Shown here piece after piece: positions 1 to 6,915 of a stretch of 10,128 bases of DNA. The notes under the pieces are model-generated. The model was not told where the DNA came from, did not search any database, and saw nothing but the letters and a program-made list of their open reading frames with translations. The position numbers and the translations under genes are program-made. How positions within the stretch are numbered: position 1 is the stretch's first letter; each line of letters opens with the position of its first letter. Origin of the DNA: MAG-120531 sp041163765 (GTDB lineage Bacteria > Bacteroidota > Bacteroidia > Flavobacteriales > Flavobacteriaceae); contig JBEAQS010000139.1 in the NCBI GenBank assembly GCA_041163765.1, positions 1-10,128 on the forward strand. The letters are read 5' to 3'.

Positions 1-500
1 ACGGCACTAGTAATGCTACCGATCATTAGTCCAACTAGTAATAGTGCCATAGTATCTTTAACGCGGCTGGCTGTGGCGACTACCAATGCCAACACCCCTA
101 TGGCTCCCAGTGCTGCAGCAGAAATACGACCAAACCCGGTATTTTCGATGAGCGCCCAGCCCGGTAACCCAATAGAACTGCCTAGAATCAGCAGGGAAAC
201 ACCCAAACTCGCACCGGAACTCAATCCCAATACGTAAGGTCCTGAAAGTGGGTTGCGAAAGAGCGATTGCATCAATAGTCCACATAGGGCCAATCCCCCC
301 CCAACGGCCATAGCTGTTGCCGTTTTAGGCGCGCGGTAGGACCAAAGTATGTACTCGTGGCTTTGGTCTACAAGAGGACCATGAAACAAGCTTTGAAAAA
401 CTTCTTGGGGTGGAATCCATACCGAGCCTAATCCAATGTTGAGCACTGTTGCAACGCCAAGCAATAAAAAAAGCAAGCTAAATGATAGGGACGTTTTCAT
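1..500 (-). CDS. btuC: FecCD/BtuC-family ABC transporter permease, 3' part missing
   Basis: Inner-membrane permease subunit of an importer for cobalamin-type metal chelates. The first 166 residues are visible; the family usually has about 330-350, so the 3' half lies beyond the left edge. I translated the frame by hand from position 500 to the edge and found no stop. Residues 5-24 form a first membrane helix, 60-80 a second, and further hydrophobic stretches cover about 88-110 and 125-145. The family hallmark is clear: GGGLALCGLLMQ (67-78), then FRNPLSGPYVLGLSSGASLG (81-100), matching the usual NPL-x-P-x-LG-x-GA pattern. The ATG overlaps the stop of the upstream binding-protein gene by one base (TGATG), which implies translational coupling. 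Substrate assignment to B12 rather than iron-siderophore or heme is inferred from the neighbouring riboswitch. An ATPase gene (btuD-like) may follow outside the window. Confidence 0.9.
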   Translation of the reverse strand, partial: MKTSLSFSLLFLLLGVATVLNIGLGSVWIPPQEVFQSLFHGPLVDQSHEYILWSYRAPKTATAMAVGGGLALCGLLMQSLFRNPLSGPYVLGLSSGASLGVSLLILGSSIGLPGWALIENTGFGRISAAALGAIGVLALVVATASRVKDTMALLLVGLMIGSITSA

Positions 501-1621
501 CAAGGAGTAGTGTAGTTAAAAAAATGAGGTGTGTATCCCTTCATTATTCCTGGATGTAAGAAATACACTAAATCCGACAATACCCAGTCAGGTCTAAGAG
601 CCGCTTGTTCGAAATAGAGTACCCCACCGGTAGGTCCTTTGCTTAACGCGTAAGTGATTACGTTCTTTTGAGAAAAAGCATTAATGGATGTGTAGGCCGG
701 TTGATCAGATCTCATTTCACGCCATGAAGTGTGTTGTGCAGGAGCAATCCAGAACGAAGCTTGATGCGCTTTTTCAATGACAGTCTCCACGGAAAGCGCT
801 AAACTACCCGTTTGATCGTTGTCCTTAAATAAGTAGTCAGCCTGCGCATCTGAAAATAGAGTAGCCATCCAACTTTTTCCACCGGGAACGTACCAAACAT
901 CCTGGTAAACAGCGCCACTGATCACTGTTGGATGTGTTTTGGCGCGCTGCGCCATTTTTTTCACCCGTTCATAGTTCTCCACCACCTGATTAAAATAGGT
1001 GTTGGCTTCAACTTCTTTATCCAAGAGTACCCCCATCACTTTGATCCACTCTGTTCTTCCCAAGGGATTCTGCTCTTGCCAATCTTGAAATAATAAAGTA
1101 GGAATCTGCGCCTTGGAGAGCACGGCCACAAAACCTGGGGTCTGGTCCATGGTGTATCCCACAATAAGTTCAGGGGCCAACTCCAGAACCGTTTCTATAT
1201 CCAAATTTCCTGAGGCACCAACCTCTTTGATAGATCCTTGTTCAATGGCGCTTCTCGCCCGTTGACTTGAAATATAGCGAAGCCCGGTAAAGCCACGGAC
1301 TTTGTTCAGTGCTCCTAATGCCTCTACGGCAGGGATCTGGGTGGTAGATGTTAAAACTACACTAGCTACAGGAAGGGAAATAACTTGTTTGTAGGTTGAT
1401 TTTGCCCGTATGACCTGGTTGTGTTGTGCTCGTGGAATGAGTACATAGGTAGTCCATTTTTCAGGTTGGATACTTGATCTGACAGCAAGCGTTTTATAAC
1501 CCTCCGGCGTACTTCCCCACCTAAATCCTTTGGCATAGGTTTGACCGTAAAGCGAACATGTACCAAGAACCACCAAAATCAAGTGGATAAAAAAGCTGCC
1601 GTGTCGTGTAAAGGTCTTCAT
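500..1621 (-). CDS. btuF: Periplasmic binding protein of a cobalamin-type ABC importer (BtuF-like)
   Basis: Predicted 373-residue substrate-binding protein (TroA/BtuF type, periplasmic binding protein 2 family) that would deliver a corrinoid to the permease encoded directly downstream. Residues 1-27 form a signal peptide with a hydrophobic core (HLILVVLG). A cysteine at 22 (LGTC) is a poor lipobox, because Thr at -1 is unusual, so the protein may be soluble rather than lipid-anchored. Family features: VVLTSTTQIPAVEALGA (88-104), DIETVLELAPELIVGY (141-156, the usual 'E-x-I-x-x-L-x-P-D-L-I' helix) and, near the C-terminus, LRPDWVLSDLVYFLHP (342-357). An in-frame ATG ten codons upstream (1651) exists. 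I chose 1621 because the signal peptide then begins normally with MKT and because a promoter-like -7 box lies between the two ATGs. Proteins of this kind next to B12 riboswitches are usually cobalamin binders, but a siderophore ligand is not excluded by the protein alone. Confidence 0.85.
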   Translation of the reverse strand: MKTFTRHGSFFIHLILVVLGTCSLYGQTYAKGFRWGSTPEGYKTLAVRSSIQPEKWTTYVLIPRAQHNQVIRAKSTYKQVISLPVASVVLTSTTQIPAVEALGALNKVRGFTGLRYISSQRARSAIEQGSIKEVGASGNLDIETVLELAPELIVGYTMDQTPGFVAVLSKAQIPTLLFQDWQEQNPLGRTEWIKVMGVLLDKEVEANTYFNQVVENYERVKKMAQRAKTHPTVISGAVYQDVWYVPGGKSWMATLFSDAQADYLFKDNDQTGSLALSVETVIEKAHQASFWIAPAQHTSWREMRSDQPAYTSINAFSQKNVITYALSKGPTGGVLYFEQAALRPDWVLSDLVYFLHPGIMKGYTPHFFNYTTP

Positions 1622-1627
1622 GTTTGT

Positions 1628-1658
1628 CAAAAATAGAACAATTGCCTCCAAGGGTCAA
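1628..1658 (-). promoter_or_regulatory. Predicted promoter of the btuF-btuC operon
   Basis: Read on the minus strand, TTG (complement of 1656-1658) is followed after 20 bases by TATTTTTG (complement of 1628-1635). This fits the Bacteroidota pattern TTG-N17-23-TAnnTTTG. Transcription would start at about 1622-1625, so btuF mRNA would be leaderless or nearly so. No cobalamin aptamer is visible on this strand. The match is short and could be chance. Confidence 0.4.
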
Positions 1659-1677
1659 TCGATCCTGGATAATTATC

Positions 1678-1685
1678 TACATTTG
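1678..1685 (+). promoter_or_regulatory. Predicted -7 box for the riboswitch-btuB transcript
   Basis: TACATTTG matches the Bacteroidota -7 consensus TAnnTTTG exactly. It would place the transcript start near 1690, which is where the outer P1 helix of the riboswitch begins. No TTG is found 17-23 bases upstream, so the -33 element is missing or diverged. The agreement with the aptamer boundary is the main support. Confidence 0.45.
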
Positions 1686-1689
1686 TGTT

Positions 1690-1864
1690 GAATTTGGTTG
1701 GCCAATATTTTTTTGGTCATGAAAAGGGAAACCAGTGAAATGCTGGTGCTGTACCCGCAACTGTATGCTTAGCCTTAATCGGCGCTTTAAACAGCTACAA
1801 CCACTGAAGCCATTGGCTTTGGGAAGGTCGTTTGAAGACGCAAGCCAGGAGACCTGCCAGATTC
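1690..1864 (+). promoter_or_regulatory. Cobalamin riboswitch aptamer
   Basis: RNA element that binds a cobalamin and normally represses the downstream gene when B12 is plentiful. The conserved blocks occur in the expected order: GGGAA (1726-1730), CCCGCAACTGT (1754-1764), CCACTG (1801-1806), GGGAAGG (1821-1827) and the B12 box AAGCCAGGAGACCTGCC (1842-1858). Local hairpins fit too: AAGCC/GGCTT around ATT (1807-1819), and the ACCAG/CTGGT arm at 1731-1747. The outer helix P1 can be drawn between 1690-1701 (GAATTTGGTTGG) and 1853-1864 (CCTGCCAGATTC), with eleven of twelve positions paired if G-U is allowed; this sets the boundaries. It lies directly upstream of the TonB-dependent receptor and points toward it, which assigns the whole locus to B12 uptake. 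Whether it prefers adenosyl- or other cobalamins cannot be decided by eye. Confidence 0.96.
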
Positions 1865-1876
1865 TTCATTAGGCGT

Positions 1877-1908
1877 ACCCTCGGGAATAAGGGTCCCACT
1901 AAATTTTT
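1877..1908 (+). promoter_or_regulatory. Possible riboswitch expression platform
   Basis: Two hairpins that cannot coexist can be drawn between the aptamer and the btuB start: ACCCT (1877-1881) with AGGGT (1890-1894), or GGGA (1883-1886) with TCCC (1894-1897). A run AAATTTTT (1901-1908) follows, ending five bases before the start codon at 1913. The stems are only 4-5 bp and the U-run is not adjacent to the first hairpin, so this is a weak terminator. It may instead act on translation initiation. The mechanism is inferred. Confidence 0.3.
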
Positions 1909-1918
1909 GCATATGCAA
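1907..1918. repeat. 12-bp palindrome across the btuB start codon
   Basis: TTGCATATGCAA is a perfect inverted repeat centred on the start codon at 1913-1915. In RNA it could fold as TTGC/GCAA with an ATAT loop holding part of the AUG. Two or three such 12-mers are expected by chance in 10 kb, so only the location makes it notable. Confidence 0.25.
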
Positions 1919-3802
1919 CATTTTTATGGATGGCAACCCAACCTAGTTCGCGTTGCCCTGGCTGCTACAGTATTGATTAATACTGTGTACGCCCAATCTG
2001 AGGTAGACCAATCCTTGGATTCAGTACAACAACTCAACGAGGTACAGGTTACCTCGTTAAAAATGCCTGTGAAATCTTCTTATTCAGGTATGTCCACCCA
2101 GGTATGGGCTGGTGAAGACTTGATTCCATTTCAAACATTGGGCCTGGAGCGGTTGTTGGAACAAACGGCAGGTTTGGTAGTTCAAGGTGCTCAAGGCCCT
2201 AAGGGCAGTCCTATCAGCCTTTACTTTAGGGGAGGACGCAGTCAACAGCTACTCGTGGTTTTAGATGGTGTGCGCATCTCTGATCCCAACTCTGCAGGCT
2301 TGACTTTTGATCTGAGATTGTTAGATGTTTCTCAAATCGAAAGGATTGAGTTGCTCAAAGGCGCCAGCAGTGCATTATATGGAACTCATGCTGCTGTAGG
2401 GGTGTTGTCGATCACCACTAAAAAAAGAGATGCTGGAACTCAATTGGGTGTATGGACTAAGCAAAGCTTGCGTCAGAGCGATCAACTCCTGGATTGGGCC
2501 ACACAGGGCACCCAATGGGGGATGGATCTCCAACACCAAATGGGCAAATGGGGTGTAATGCTGCAAACACAAAGCCTAGATAACAGAGGTATTTCCGCAC
2601 TTATGGATACCCCTGAAGCAGATCGATTTCAACAACAACAGTGGAAGATCTCAACTGATTATACCCCTAATGATCGCATGAAGTATCGGTTGGGCGTGGA
2701 ATATTCTGCCCATGAGTCAGCCTATGACGATGCGTATTTGATGCAGGATAGTAACTTTATGTATACCACCGATATGTGGCGAATCTCTCTGCAGAGCGAA
2801 TTGACTACGCGTAAAGGAAGTTGGCACCGCTCTATGGCATGGAGTCAGATTTCATCGGAGGATCAAAGTGATTATCCAGGTGTGTATAAGGGATTTAATT
2901 GGAATTCGGATACTTATTACAAAACATCCCTAAGCCAAAACCACTTCCTGCTTTTAGGTTTGCAGACAGGTTATGACGTGGTTCCAGATATTGAAGAGGC
3001 CCATGTGTATTGGTTTGATCCCTATGTCAATTGGGTGTATGCTCCAAACAAATGGCAGGTCAATTCAGGGGTGCGTTACAACCAACACCAAACCTATGGC
3101 GGGCATTGGGTATACCATATCAACCCGAGCTATACCATGGAAACTGCGCAGGGAAGTCTTCAATGGATGGGGGCTTTGGGCAGTTCATTTATCAGTCCCA
3201 GCCTGTTTCAGCTCTACGGACCTTTTGGGGCCAATAGATTGCTCAGGCCAGAAGAGAGCACCAATGCCGAACTGGGTGTTCTGTGGAAGGCAAAAAAGGG
3301 ATATTCCCTTGAATTACACGCGTACCAGCGACATGTAGAAAATGCGGTCTATTGGGACAACACTGCATTTGCCTATGGAAATGATCCCGTTAGTCAACGG
3401 GTTAAAGGAGGTGAACTCCAGTTTAAGACAATTGATTTTCGCGGATTTTCCAGCCAAATGAGTTATGCATTTGTTGACGCTCAGGGTTTATCTGGATGGA
3501 GAATACCGCGCCATAGATGGACGGCATTTGCCCAATACAAATCAACACAGGAACAGACTTGGTCCATATCTGGTGTTTGGACTGGAAAACGAGAGGACAT
3601 GGATTTTGCTGCATACACCTTGGTGGATTTAGCACCTTACTACACAGCGGATTTCTCTTGGACCTATAGATCCCAAAGCGCTCCGTGGCAGCTGCAACTT
3701 TCCGTGCGCAATGCCACGAATCAGCGATTTGTGGAGCAATGGGGATACAACACCCTGGGCAGGATGTTTCAGGCTGGCTTATTTTATCGTTTAAAGTCTT
3801 GA
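1913..3802 (+). CDS. btuB: TonB-dependent outer-membrane receptor for cobalamin (BtuB-like)
   Basis: Outer-membrane beta-barrel transporter, 629 residues from the chosen start, close to the usual BtuB size of about 600. Residues 1-28 form a signal peptide ending VYAQ. A TonB-box-like stretch LNEVQVTS lies at 41-48. The plug domain covers roughly 55-170, with LYFRGGRSQQLLVVLDGVRI (103-122) and IERIELLKGASSALYGTHA (142-160) as its typical core motifs. The rest alternates in barrel fashion and ends with NATNQRF and a final strand MFQAGLFYRL. A longer frame opens at a TTG at 1832, but that codon lies inside the riboswitch aptamer before the B12 box, and the signal peptide would then be buried; the ATG at 1913 is much more plausible. 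No clear Shine-Dalgarno sequence is visible, as is usual in the phylum. The cobalamin substrate is inferred from the riboswitch. The stop lies inside the 3' end of the convergent protease gene. Confidence 0.93.
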   Translation: MQHFYGWQPNLVRVALAATVLINTVYAQSEVDQSLDSVQQLNEVQVTSLKMPVKSSYSGMSTQVWAGEDLIPFQTLGLERLLEQTAGLVVQGAQGPKGSPISLYFRGGRSQQLLVVLDGVRISDPNSAGLTFDLRLLDVSQIERIELLKGASSALYGTHAAVGVLSITTKKRDAGTQLGVWTKQSLRQSDQLLDWATQGTQWGMDLQHQMGKWGVMLQTQSLDNRGISALMDTPEADRFQQQQWKISTDYTPNDRMKYRLGVEYSAHESAYDDAYLMQDSNFMYTTDMWRISLQSELTTRKGSWHRSMAWSQISSEDQSDYPGVYKGFNWNSDTYYKTSLSQNHFLLLGLQTGYDVVPDIEEAHVYWFDPYVNWVYAPNKWQVNSGVRYNQHQTYGGHWVYHINPSYTMETAQGSLQWMGALGSSFISPSLFQLYGPFGANRLLRPEESTNAELGVLWKAKKGYSLELHAYQRHVENAVYWDNTAFAYGNDPVSQRVKGGELQFKTIDFRGFSSQMSYAFVDAQGLSGWRIPRHRWTAFAQYKSTQEQTWSISGVWTGKREDMDFAAYTLVDLAPYYTADFSWTYRSQSAPWQLQLSVRNATNQRFVEQWGYNTLGRMFQAGLFYRLKS

Positions 3803-5289
3803 CCTGAAGGCAGTAGATACATTTCCTGTTCCCACCATGGTTGTTTGATTGGACCACCGATACGGCGCACAGATCCCTGAGAGAATTTTTGAGTTCTTGC
3901 ACTCGTTCCTCCCTCGATTAAGTTTAGTGCAGCCGCTAGAAACGGCTCAGTAGGATCGCCAAATGCTTTGATATTTTTGGCGTAGTCCATTTCGTCTAAA
4001 GCGATTAAAGGCACAAATCCATCGCCATAATCCGCGTCTCCGTCGGCATTAAATATCTGAAATACAATAGGTTGCATGCCTACAGTGTGAGTGGTTTTTC
4101 TTGTACTGGGATCGCTATACGATGGTGGTGAATCCACCACGGTGATAGATCCTTCATTTTTTCCTACGGTGGTTCCACCTATAGTGATTACATCCATATA
4201 GGGACGTAAACCGTTTATGATCATTTCACTTGCTGAAGCGGTGGAAGGTGACGTGAGTACATAGAGCTTGGTCAATCCGGTAAGGCGACTCATCGGTGTG
4301 GTACCTGTGTAATTTCCTGTTTCATTGTACAAATAGACCACATTAAAGAATGGATAAACGGAACCTTCGGCATCATTGCGCTTGGTGTTGTAACGCAAAT
4401 CAGCAAATATTGAACTCGAAGATTCAGCGGGTCTACTTCCGTCAATCATAGAGGCCAAAAGGGCGGAGGTAATTACGGTTCCCCCTCCGTTGTATCTTAA
4501 ATCCAGCACCAATTCATTGATTCCTTGAGCTTTAAATTCAGTAAACACGTCGTTGAGTTGTTGGTGATATGGATATTTAAACCCGGTATACACAAAATAA
4601 CCTATTTTTTTATTGCCTCTATTGAGCACTGTGTGGTACTGATTGGGGGTAGCAGAATACTCAATTCGGGTGATGTTTACTTCTTTAGTTGGAGTAAATA
4701 CCCCATTGGAATATCGACCGACACCTAGAGTGATGTTATCATTTGAAAATAGATTGTTAATGATTTGGTAGTTATCTAGATTCATGACCTCTCCATCCAC
4801 TTTATAGATGACATCGCCTCTTTCCAGACCTTGTTGAGCCGCAGGAGAATTGGGCACCGTATAGGCTATATGTATGTATACGCCTGTACCATCTTGGAAC
4901 AAACTACCCCCCAATCGAATACCGTACGATTTGTTCGTGCCGGCAAATTGCTTGAGCTGTTCATCAACATCTGGAATATACCAAGAAAAGTCATCAACGC
5001 CTCTGTCGACTAGGGCATTGAATAATTGTTCGGGAGTGCTGTAGTTATTTAAATAAGTGTGGTACGCATTTAGGTCATTTAATTTGCTGTCTGCTAAAGC
5101 TGGAAGGGTGTTTTGCCAAAAGTACCAGTGGTTTAAACCCCGCCAAACAAAGTCGTTTACTTCGCTGAACTCAATTTCCTCGGGTTCTTCAACCACATCA
5201 ATCGCAGGCTCCTCATCCTTGGAGCAAGCCGTAATAAAAATTAAACCAAACAATAAAGCTGCCAGGGTCCACCAGGATATTTTTTTCAT
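3784..5289 (-). CDS. S41-family (C-terminal processing) peptidase lipoprotein with PDZ domain
   Basis: Envelope serine protease of 501 residues. The N-terminus MKKISWW plus a hydrophobic core ends at the lipobox FITAC (Cys22), followed by an acidic linker (about 24-45), so the protein should be lipid-anchored. An N-terminal helical region (about 45-115) leads into a PDZ-like domain (about 120-205) containing SPAAQQGLERGDVIYKVDG (148-166). The catalytic domain (about 215-440) has LVLDLRYNGGG (260-270), the nucleophile context STASASE (349-355) and VGKNEG (375-380). Ser352 and Lys377 are 25 residues apart, the same spacing as the Ser430/Lys455 dyad of E. coli Prc/Tsp, so the enzyme should be active. 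The tail (about 440-501) carries a basic, Trp-containing end. Flavobacterial genomes commonly encode such S41 lipoproteins, with substrates mostly unknown. Its 3' end overlaps btuB by 19 bases on the opposite strand. Confidence 0.92.
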   Translation of the reverse strand: MKKISWWTLAALLFGLIFITACSKDEEPAIDVVEEPEEIEFSEVNDFVWRGLNHWYFWQNTLPALADSKLNDLNAYHTYLNNYSTPEQLFNALVDRGVDDFSWYIPDVDEQLKQFAGTNKSYGIRLGGSLFQDGTGVYIHIAYTVPNSPAAQQGLERGDVIYKVDGEVMNLDNYQIINNLFSNDNITLGVGRYSNGVFTPTKEVNITRIEYSATPNQYHTVLNRGNKKIGYFVYTGFKYPYHQQLNDVFTEFKAQGINELVLDLRYNGGGTVITSALLASMIDGSRPAESSSSIFADLRYNTKRNDAEGSVYPFFNVVYLYNETGNYTGTTPMSRLTGLTKLYVLTSPSTASASEMIINGLRPYMDVITIGGTTVGKNEGSITVVDSPPSYSDPSTRKTTHTVGMQPIVFQIFNADGDADYGDGFVPLIALDEMDYAKNIKAFGDPTEPFLAAALNLIEGGTSARTQKFSQGSVRRIGGPIKQPWWEQEMYLLPSGQDFKR

Positions 5290-5367
5290 GTGAAAGAGAT
5301 TAAATTCTTAGGTACTTTAGCGAAGTAAAGCCAAATATCACCTAATTACACGGCAATTTAAGAAAGT

Positions 5368-5397
5368 TTTGTAACAAATAACTTTTGATTTCGTCTA
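5368..5397 (+). promoter_or_regulatory. Predicted ECF-type autoregulated promoter of the sigma operon
   Basis: TTTGTAACAAA (5368-5378) resembles the -35 element of flavobacterial ECF promoters, and CGTCTA (5392-5397) the -10 element; 16 bases separate GTAAC from CGTCTA. The start codon is only seven bases beyond the -10 element, so the transcript would begin at or within a few bases of the ATG at 5405. The -35 element is itself an odd palindrome (TTTGT-A-ACAAA). Autoregulation is inferred from ECF sigma factors generally. Confidence 0.5.
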
Positions 5398-5404
5398 CAA
5401 ATCA

Positions 5405-5941
5405 ATGAACACATCTACTGGATTTTCAGAACAACAATTTAAGTCTGAGGTCATGATTCACCAAGCATTGGTCTATCGATTGGCAAAAGGTTTGTTGGTT
5501 TCTAAAGAAGAAGCTGAAGATGTAGTTCAAGAAATGATGACTCGACTTTGGACGCAGAGAACACAATTAAATCAAGTAGAAAATAAGAAAGCGTTTATCG
5601 CTAAAATGACTAAAAATTATTGCTTAGATCGATTAAAATCGAAACAAGCGCAAAGGGTTTCTTGGGATACCCCACACGAAAAACAGGCTATTTGGTCACC
5701 AGAAAAAAGTATGGATGCCAAAGAATCTGTTGAATTGATTTATCGTTGTTTGGCTCAATTACCTGAAATGCAGCGGTTGATATTTCAACTCAGGGATATT
5801 GAAGGTATGGAGTTTAAGGAGATAGAAGAAATTACAGGGATGCAGTCTGTGGCTATTCGGGTTTCGCTATCCAGGGTAAGAAAGACATTAAAAAATCATG
5901 TGTTGCAACAAAATCAACACGGCATAACAAGTAAAGTATGA
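5405..5941 (+). CDS. ECF-type (sigma-70 family) RNA polymerase sigma factor
   Basis: Alternative sigma factor of 178 residues that would redirect RNA polymerase to a small regulon, probably including its own operon. Region 2 covers about 20-80, with the core-binding signature EEAEDVVQEMMTRLW (35-49) and a following helix NKKAFIAKMTKNYCLDRLKS (60-79). A polar linker (about 85-105) lacks region 3, as in all ECF factors. Region 4 covers about 108-165 with the helix-turn-helix MEFKEIEEITGMQSVAIRVS (135-154), followed by LSRVRKTLK. The start at 5405 gives the usual short N-terminus ahead of region 2. The gene overlaps the following anti-sigma-like gene by four bases (ATGA), which suggests coupled translation and balanced stoichiometry. 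The exact ECF group cannot be assigned by eye. Confidence 0.93.
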   Translation: MNTSTGFSEQQFKSEVMIHQALVYRLAKGLLVSKEEAEDVVQEMMTRLWTQRTQLNQVENKKAFIAKMTKNYCLDRLKSKQAQRVSWDTPHEKQAIWSPEKSMDAKESVELIYRCLAQLPEMQRLIFQLRDIEGMEFKEIEEITGMQSVAIRVSLSRVRKTLKNHVLQQNQHGITSKV

Positions 5942-6357
5942 AAAAGATCATAGAACGATACGCCGAGGGTGAAAGCTCTTTAGATGAGGAACATTCGTTA
6001 CGCGATTGGGCCACCGATCCAGAATCTGGGTCTGTAGATGAATTGGCTTGGGCTCAGTTAATGCGTGGTATTAGTCAAGCTAAAGAAGCAAAGCCAGAGC
6101 AACCATGGGAGATACCAAGCAGACCAGTCTTTAGAATCCTCCCCCTAGGTCGTTTGGCCGCAGCAGCTTCCATAGTATTGGTTTTGGCTACAAGTATCTA
6201 CACCCTACATCGAAACTACCAAAAGAGACAAGCTCAAATGGCTTATGAACAAACACTTGCTGCATTTGAGCTAGTATCTATTCAGATGCAAAAAGCCAAT
6301 AATTCCCTAGCATATTTGGAAACTTACGAACAAACAAAAAATAAATTATTTAAATAA
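5938..6357 (+). CDS. Single-pass membrane protein, probable anti-sigma factor
   Basis: A 139-residue protein whose start overlaps the sigma gene stop. Residues 1-70 are polar and presumably cytoplasmic, beginning KKIIERYAEGESSLDEEHSL, which resembles the short helical N-terminal segments of Bacteroidota anti-sigma factors. A single membrane helix spans about 71-90 (LAAAASIVLVLATSIYTL). The remaining 49 residues, probably periplasmic, are rich in Gln, Ala and Lys and look helical or coiled-coil. The expected role is to hold the sigma factor at the membrane until an envelope signal releases it. That assignment rests on position and topology; I see no zinc-binding ZAS motif (H-x3-C-x2-C). Six bases separate the stop from the next ATG. 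Confidence 0.75.
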   Translation: MKKIIERYAEGESSLDEEHSLRDWATDPESGSVDELAWAQLMRGISQAKEAKPEQPWEIPSRPVFRILPLGRLAAAASIVLVLATSIYTLHRNYQKRQAQMAYEQTLAAFELVSIQMQKANNSLAYLETYEQTKNKLFK

Positions 6358-6363
6358 TAAACT

Positions 6364-6912
6364 ATGAAAATGAGAACTGTATTATTCACTTTGGCCGTTG
6401 TACTTAATTTATGGGCCACCCAAGCGCAGTCGATTTTCGATGCCTTGGAAAATAACGATGCGGTAAGCAGCGTTGTCGTCAACAAGAGTATGTTTATGAT
6501 GCTCAGTAAATTTGAGGCTGCCTTGGATACAGAACCAGAGGCCAAGCAATTTGTAGAAATGGCCAAGAACATCCAAAGCCTAAAAGTATTCACTACCTCA
6601 GACAAGCAAGTCACTGCCCAAATGGAACAGATGGTCACCAAATATGTGGCGCAAAATAAGTTGACAGAGTTGATGAGAGCGCGTGACAAAGAAGGACATG
6701 TTCGTTTTTATATCCGACCGGGAGCTACAGAAGATAAGGTGAGGGAACTACTCATGTTTGTCGATCAACTAACTGGTCAGGGTTCAATCAATGGCAGAAA
6801 AGTGGAAAATGTGTTACTGACTATTGTTGGGGATATTGACCTGAACAAAATCAGTGGATTGATTGCCAAAATGAATCTTCCTCAAGAATTAAATCGAGTT
6901 TCTAAAAAGTAA
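6364..6912 (+). CDS. Exported DUF4252 domain protein
   Basis: A 182-residue exported protein with a signal peptide (1-22, ending ATQAQ) and no lipobox. The mature part matches what I know of DUF4252 proteins: SSVVVNKSMFMMLSKFEA, then IQSLKVFTTSDKQ, ELMRARDKEGHVRFYIRPG, KVRELLMFVD and ENVLLTIVGDIDLNKISGLI near the C-terminus. The function of this domain family is not established. It lies third in the sigma/anti-sigma operon, a context in which such genes are commonly found in Bacteroidota, which suggests a periplasmic product of the ECF response or a sensor feeding it. It is rich in methionine (11 of 182). The start could also be the second Met at 6370 without affecting the mature protein. Confidence 0.85.
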   Translation: MKMRTVLFTLAVVLNLWATQAQSIFDALENNDAVSSVVVNKSMFMMLSKFEAALDTEPEAKQFVEMAKNIQSLKVFTTSDKQVTAQMEQMVTKYVAQNKLTELMRARDKEGHVRFYIRPGATEDKVRELLMFVDQLTGQGSINGRKVENVLLTIVGDIDLNKISGLIAKMNLPQELNRVSKK

Positions 6913-6915
6913 TCC

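Noticed and set aside
58..285. Small open frame on the minus strand
   Set aside because: It lies out of frame within the BtuC-type permease, whose own frame is continuous and matches the family.
1832..1912. N-terminal extension of the receptor from a TTG start
   Set aside because: It is encoded by the B12 box and the downstream leader of the riboswitch, is arginine-rich and unlike a signal peptide, and precedes a good ATG start.
2973..3338. 121-residue plus-strand open frame
   Set aside because: It is a shifted-frame shadow inside the receptor gene, which is intact.
3423..3902. 159-residue minus-strand open frame
   Set aside because: It is antisense to the receptor barrel and overlaps the end of the protease gene in another frame; its composition (Cys, Pro, Gln rich) fits no family I recognise.
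5290..5404. Promoter for the protease gene on the minus strand
   Set aside because: Only a seven-of-eight -7 match (GATATTTG, complement of 5330-5337) was found, without a well-spaced TTG, so no site is annotated.
6324..6689. 121-residue minus-strand open frame with hydrophobic content
   Set aside because: It is antisense to the start of the first DUF4252 gene; its hydrophobic look comes from the reverse complement of Lys/Glu/Gln-rich codons.
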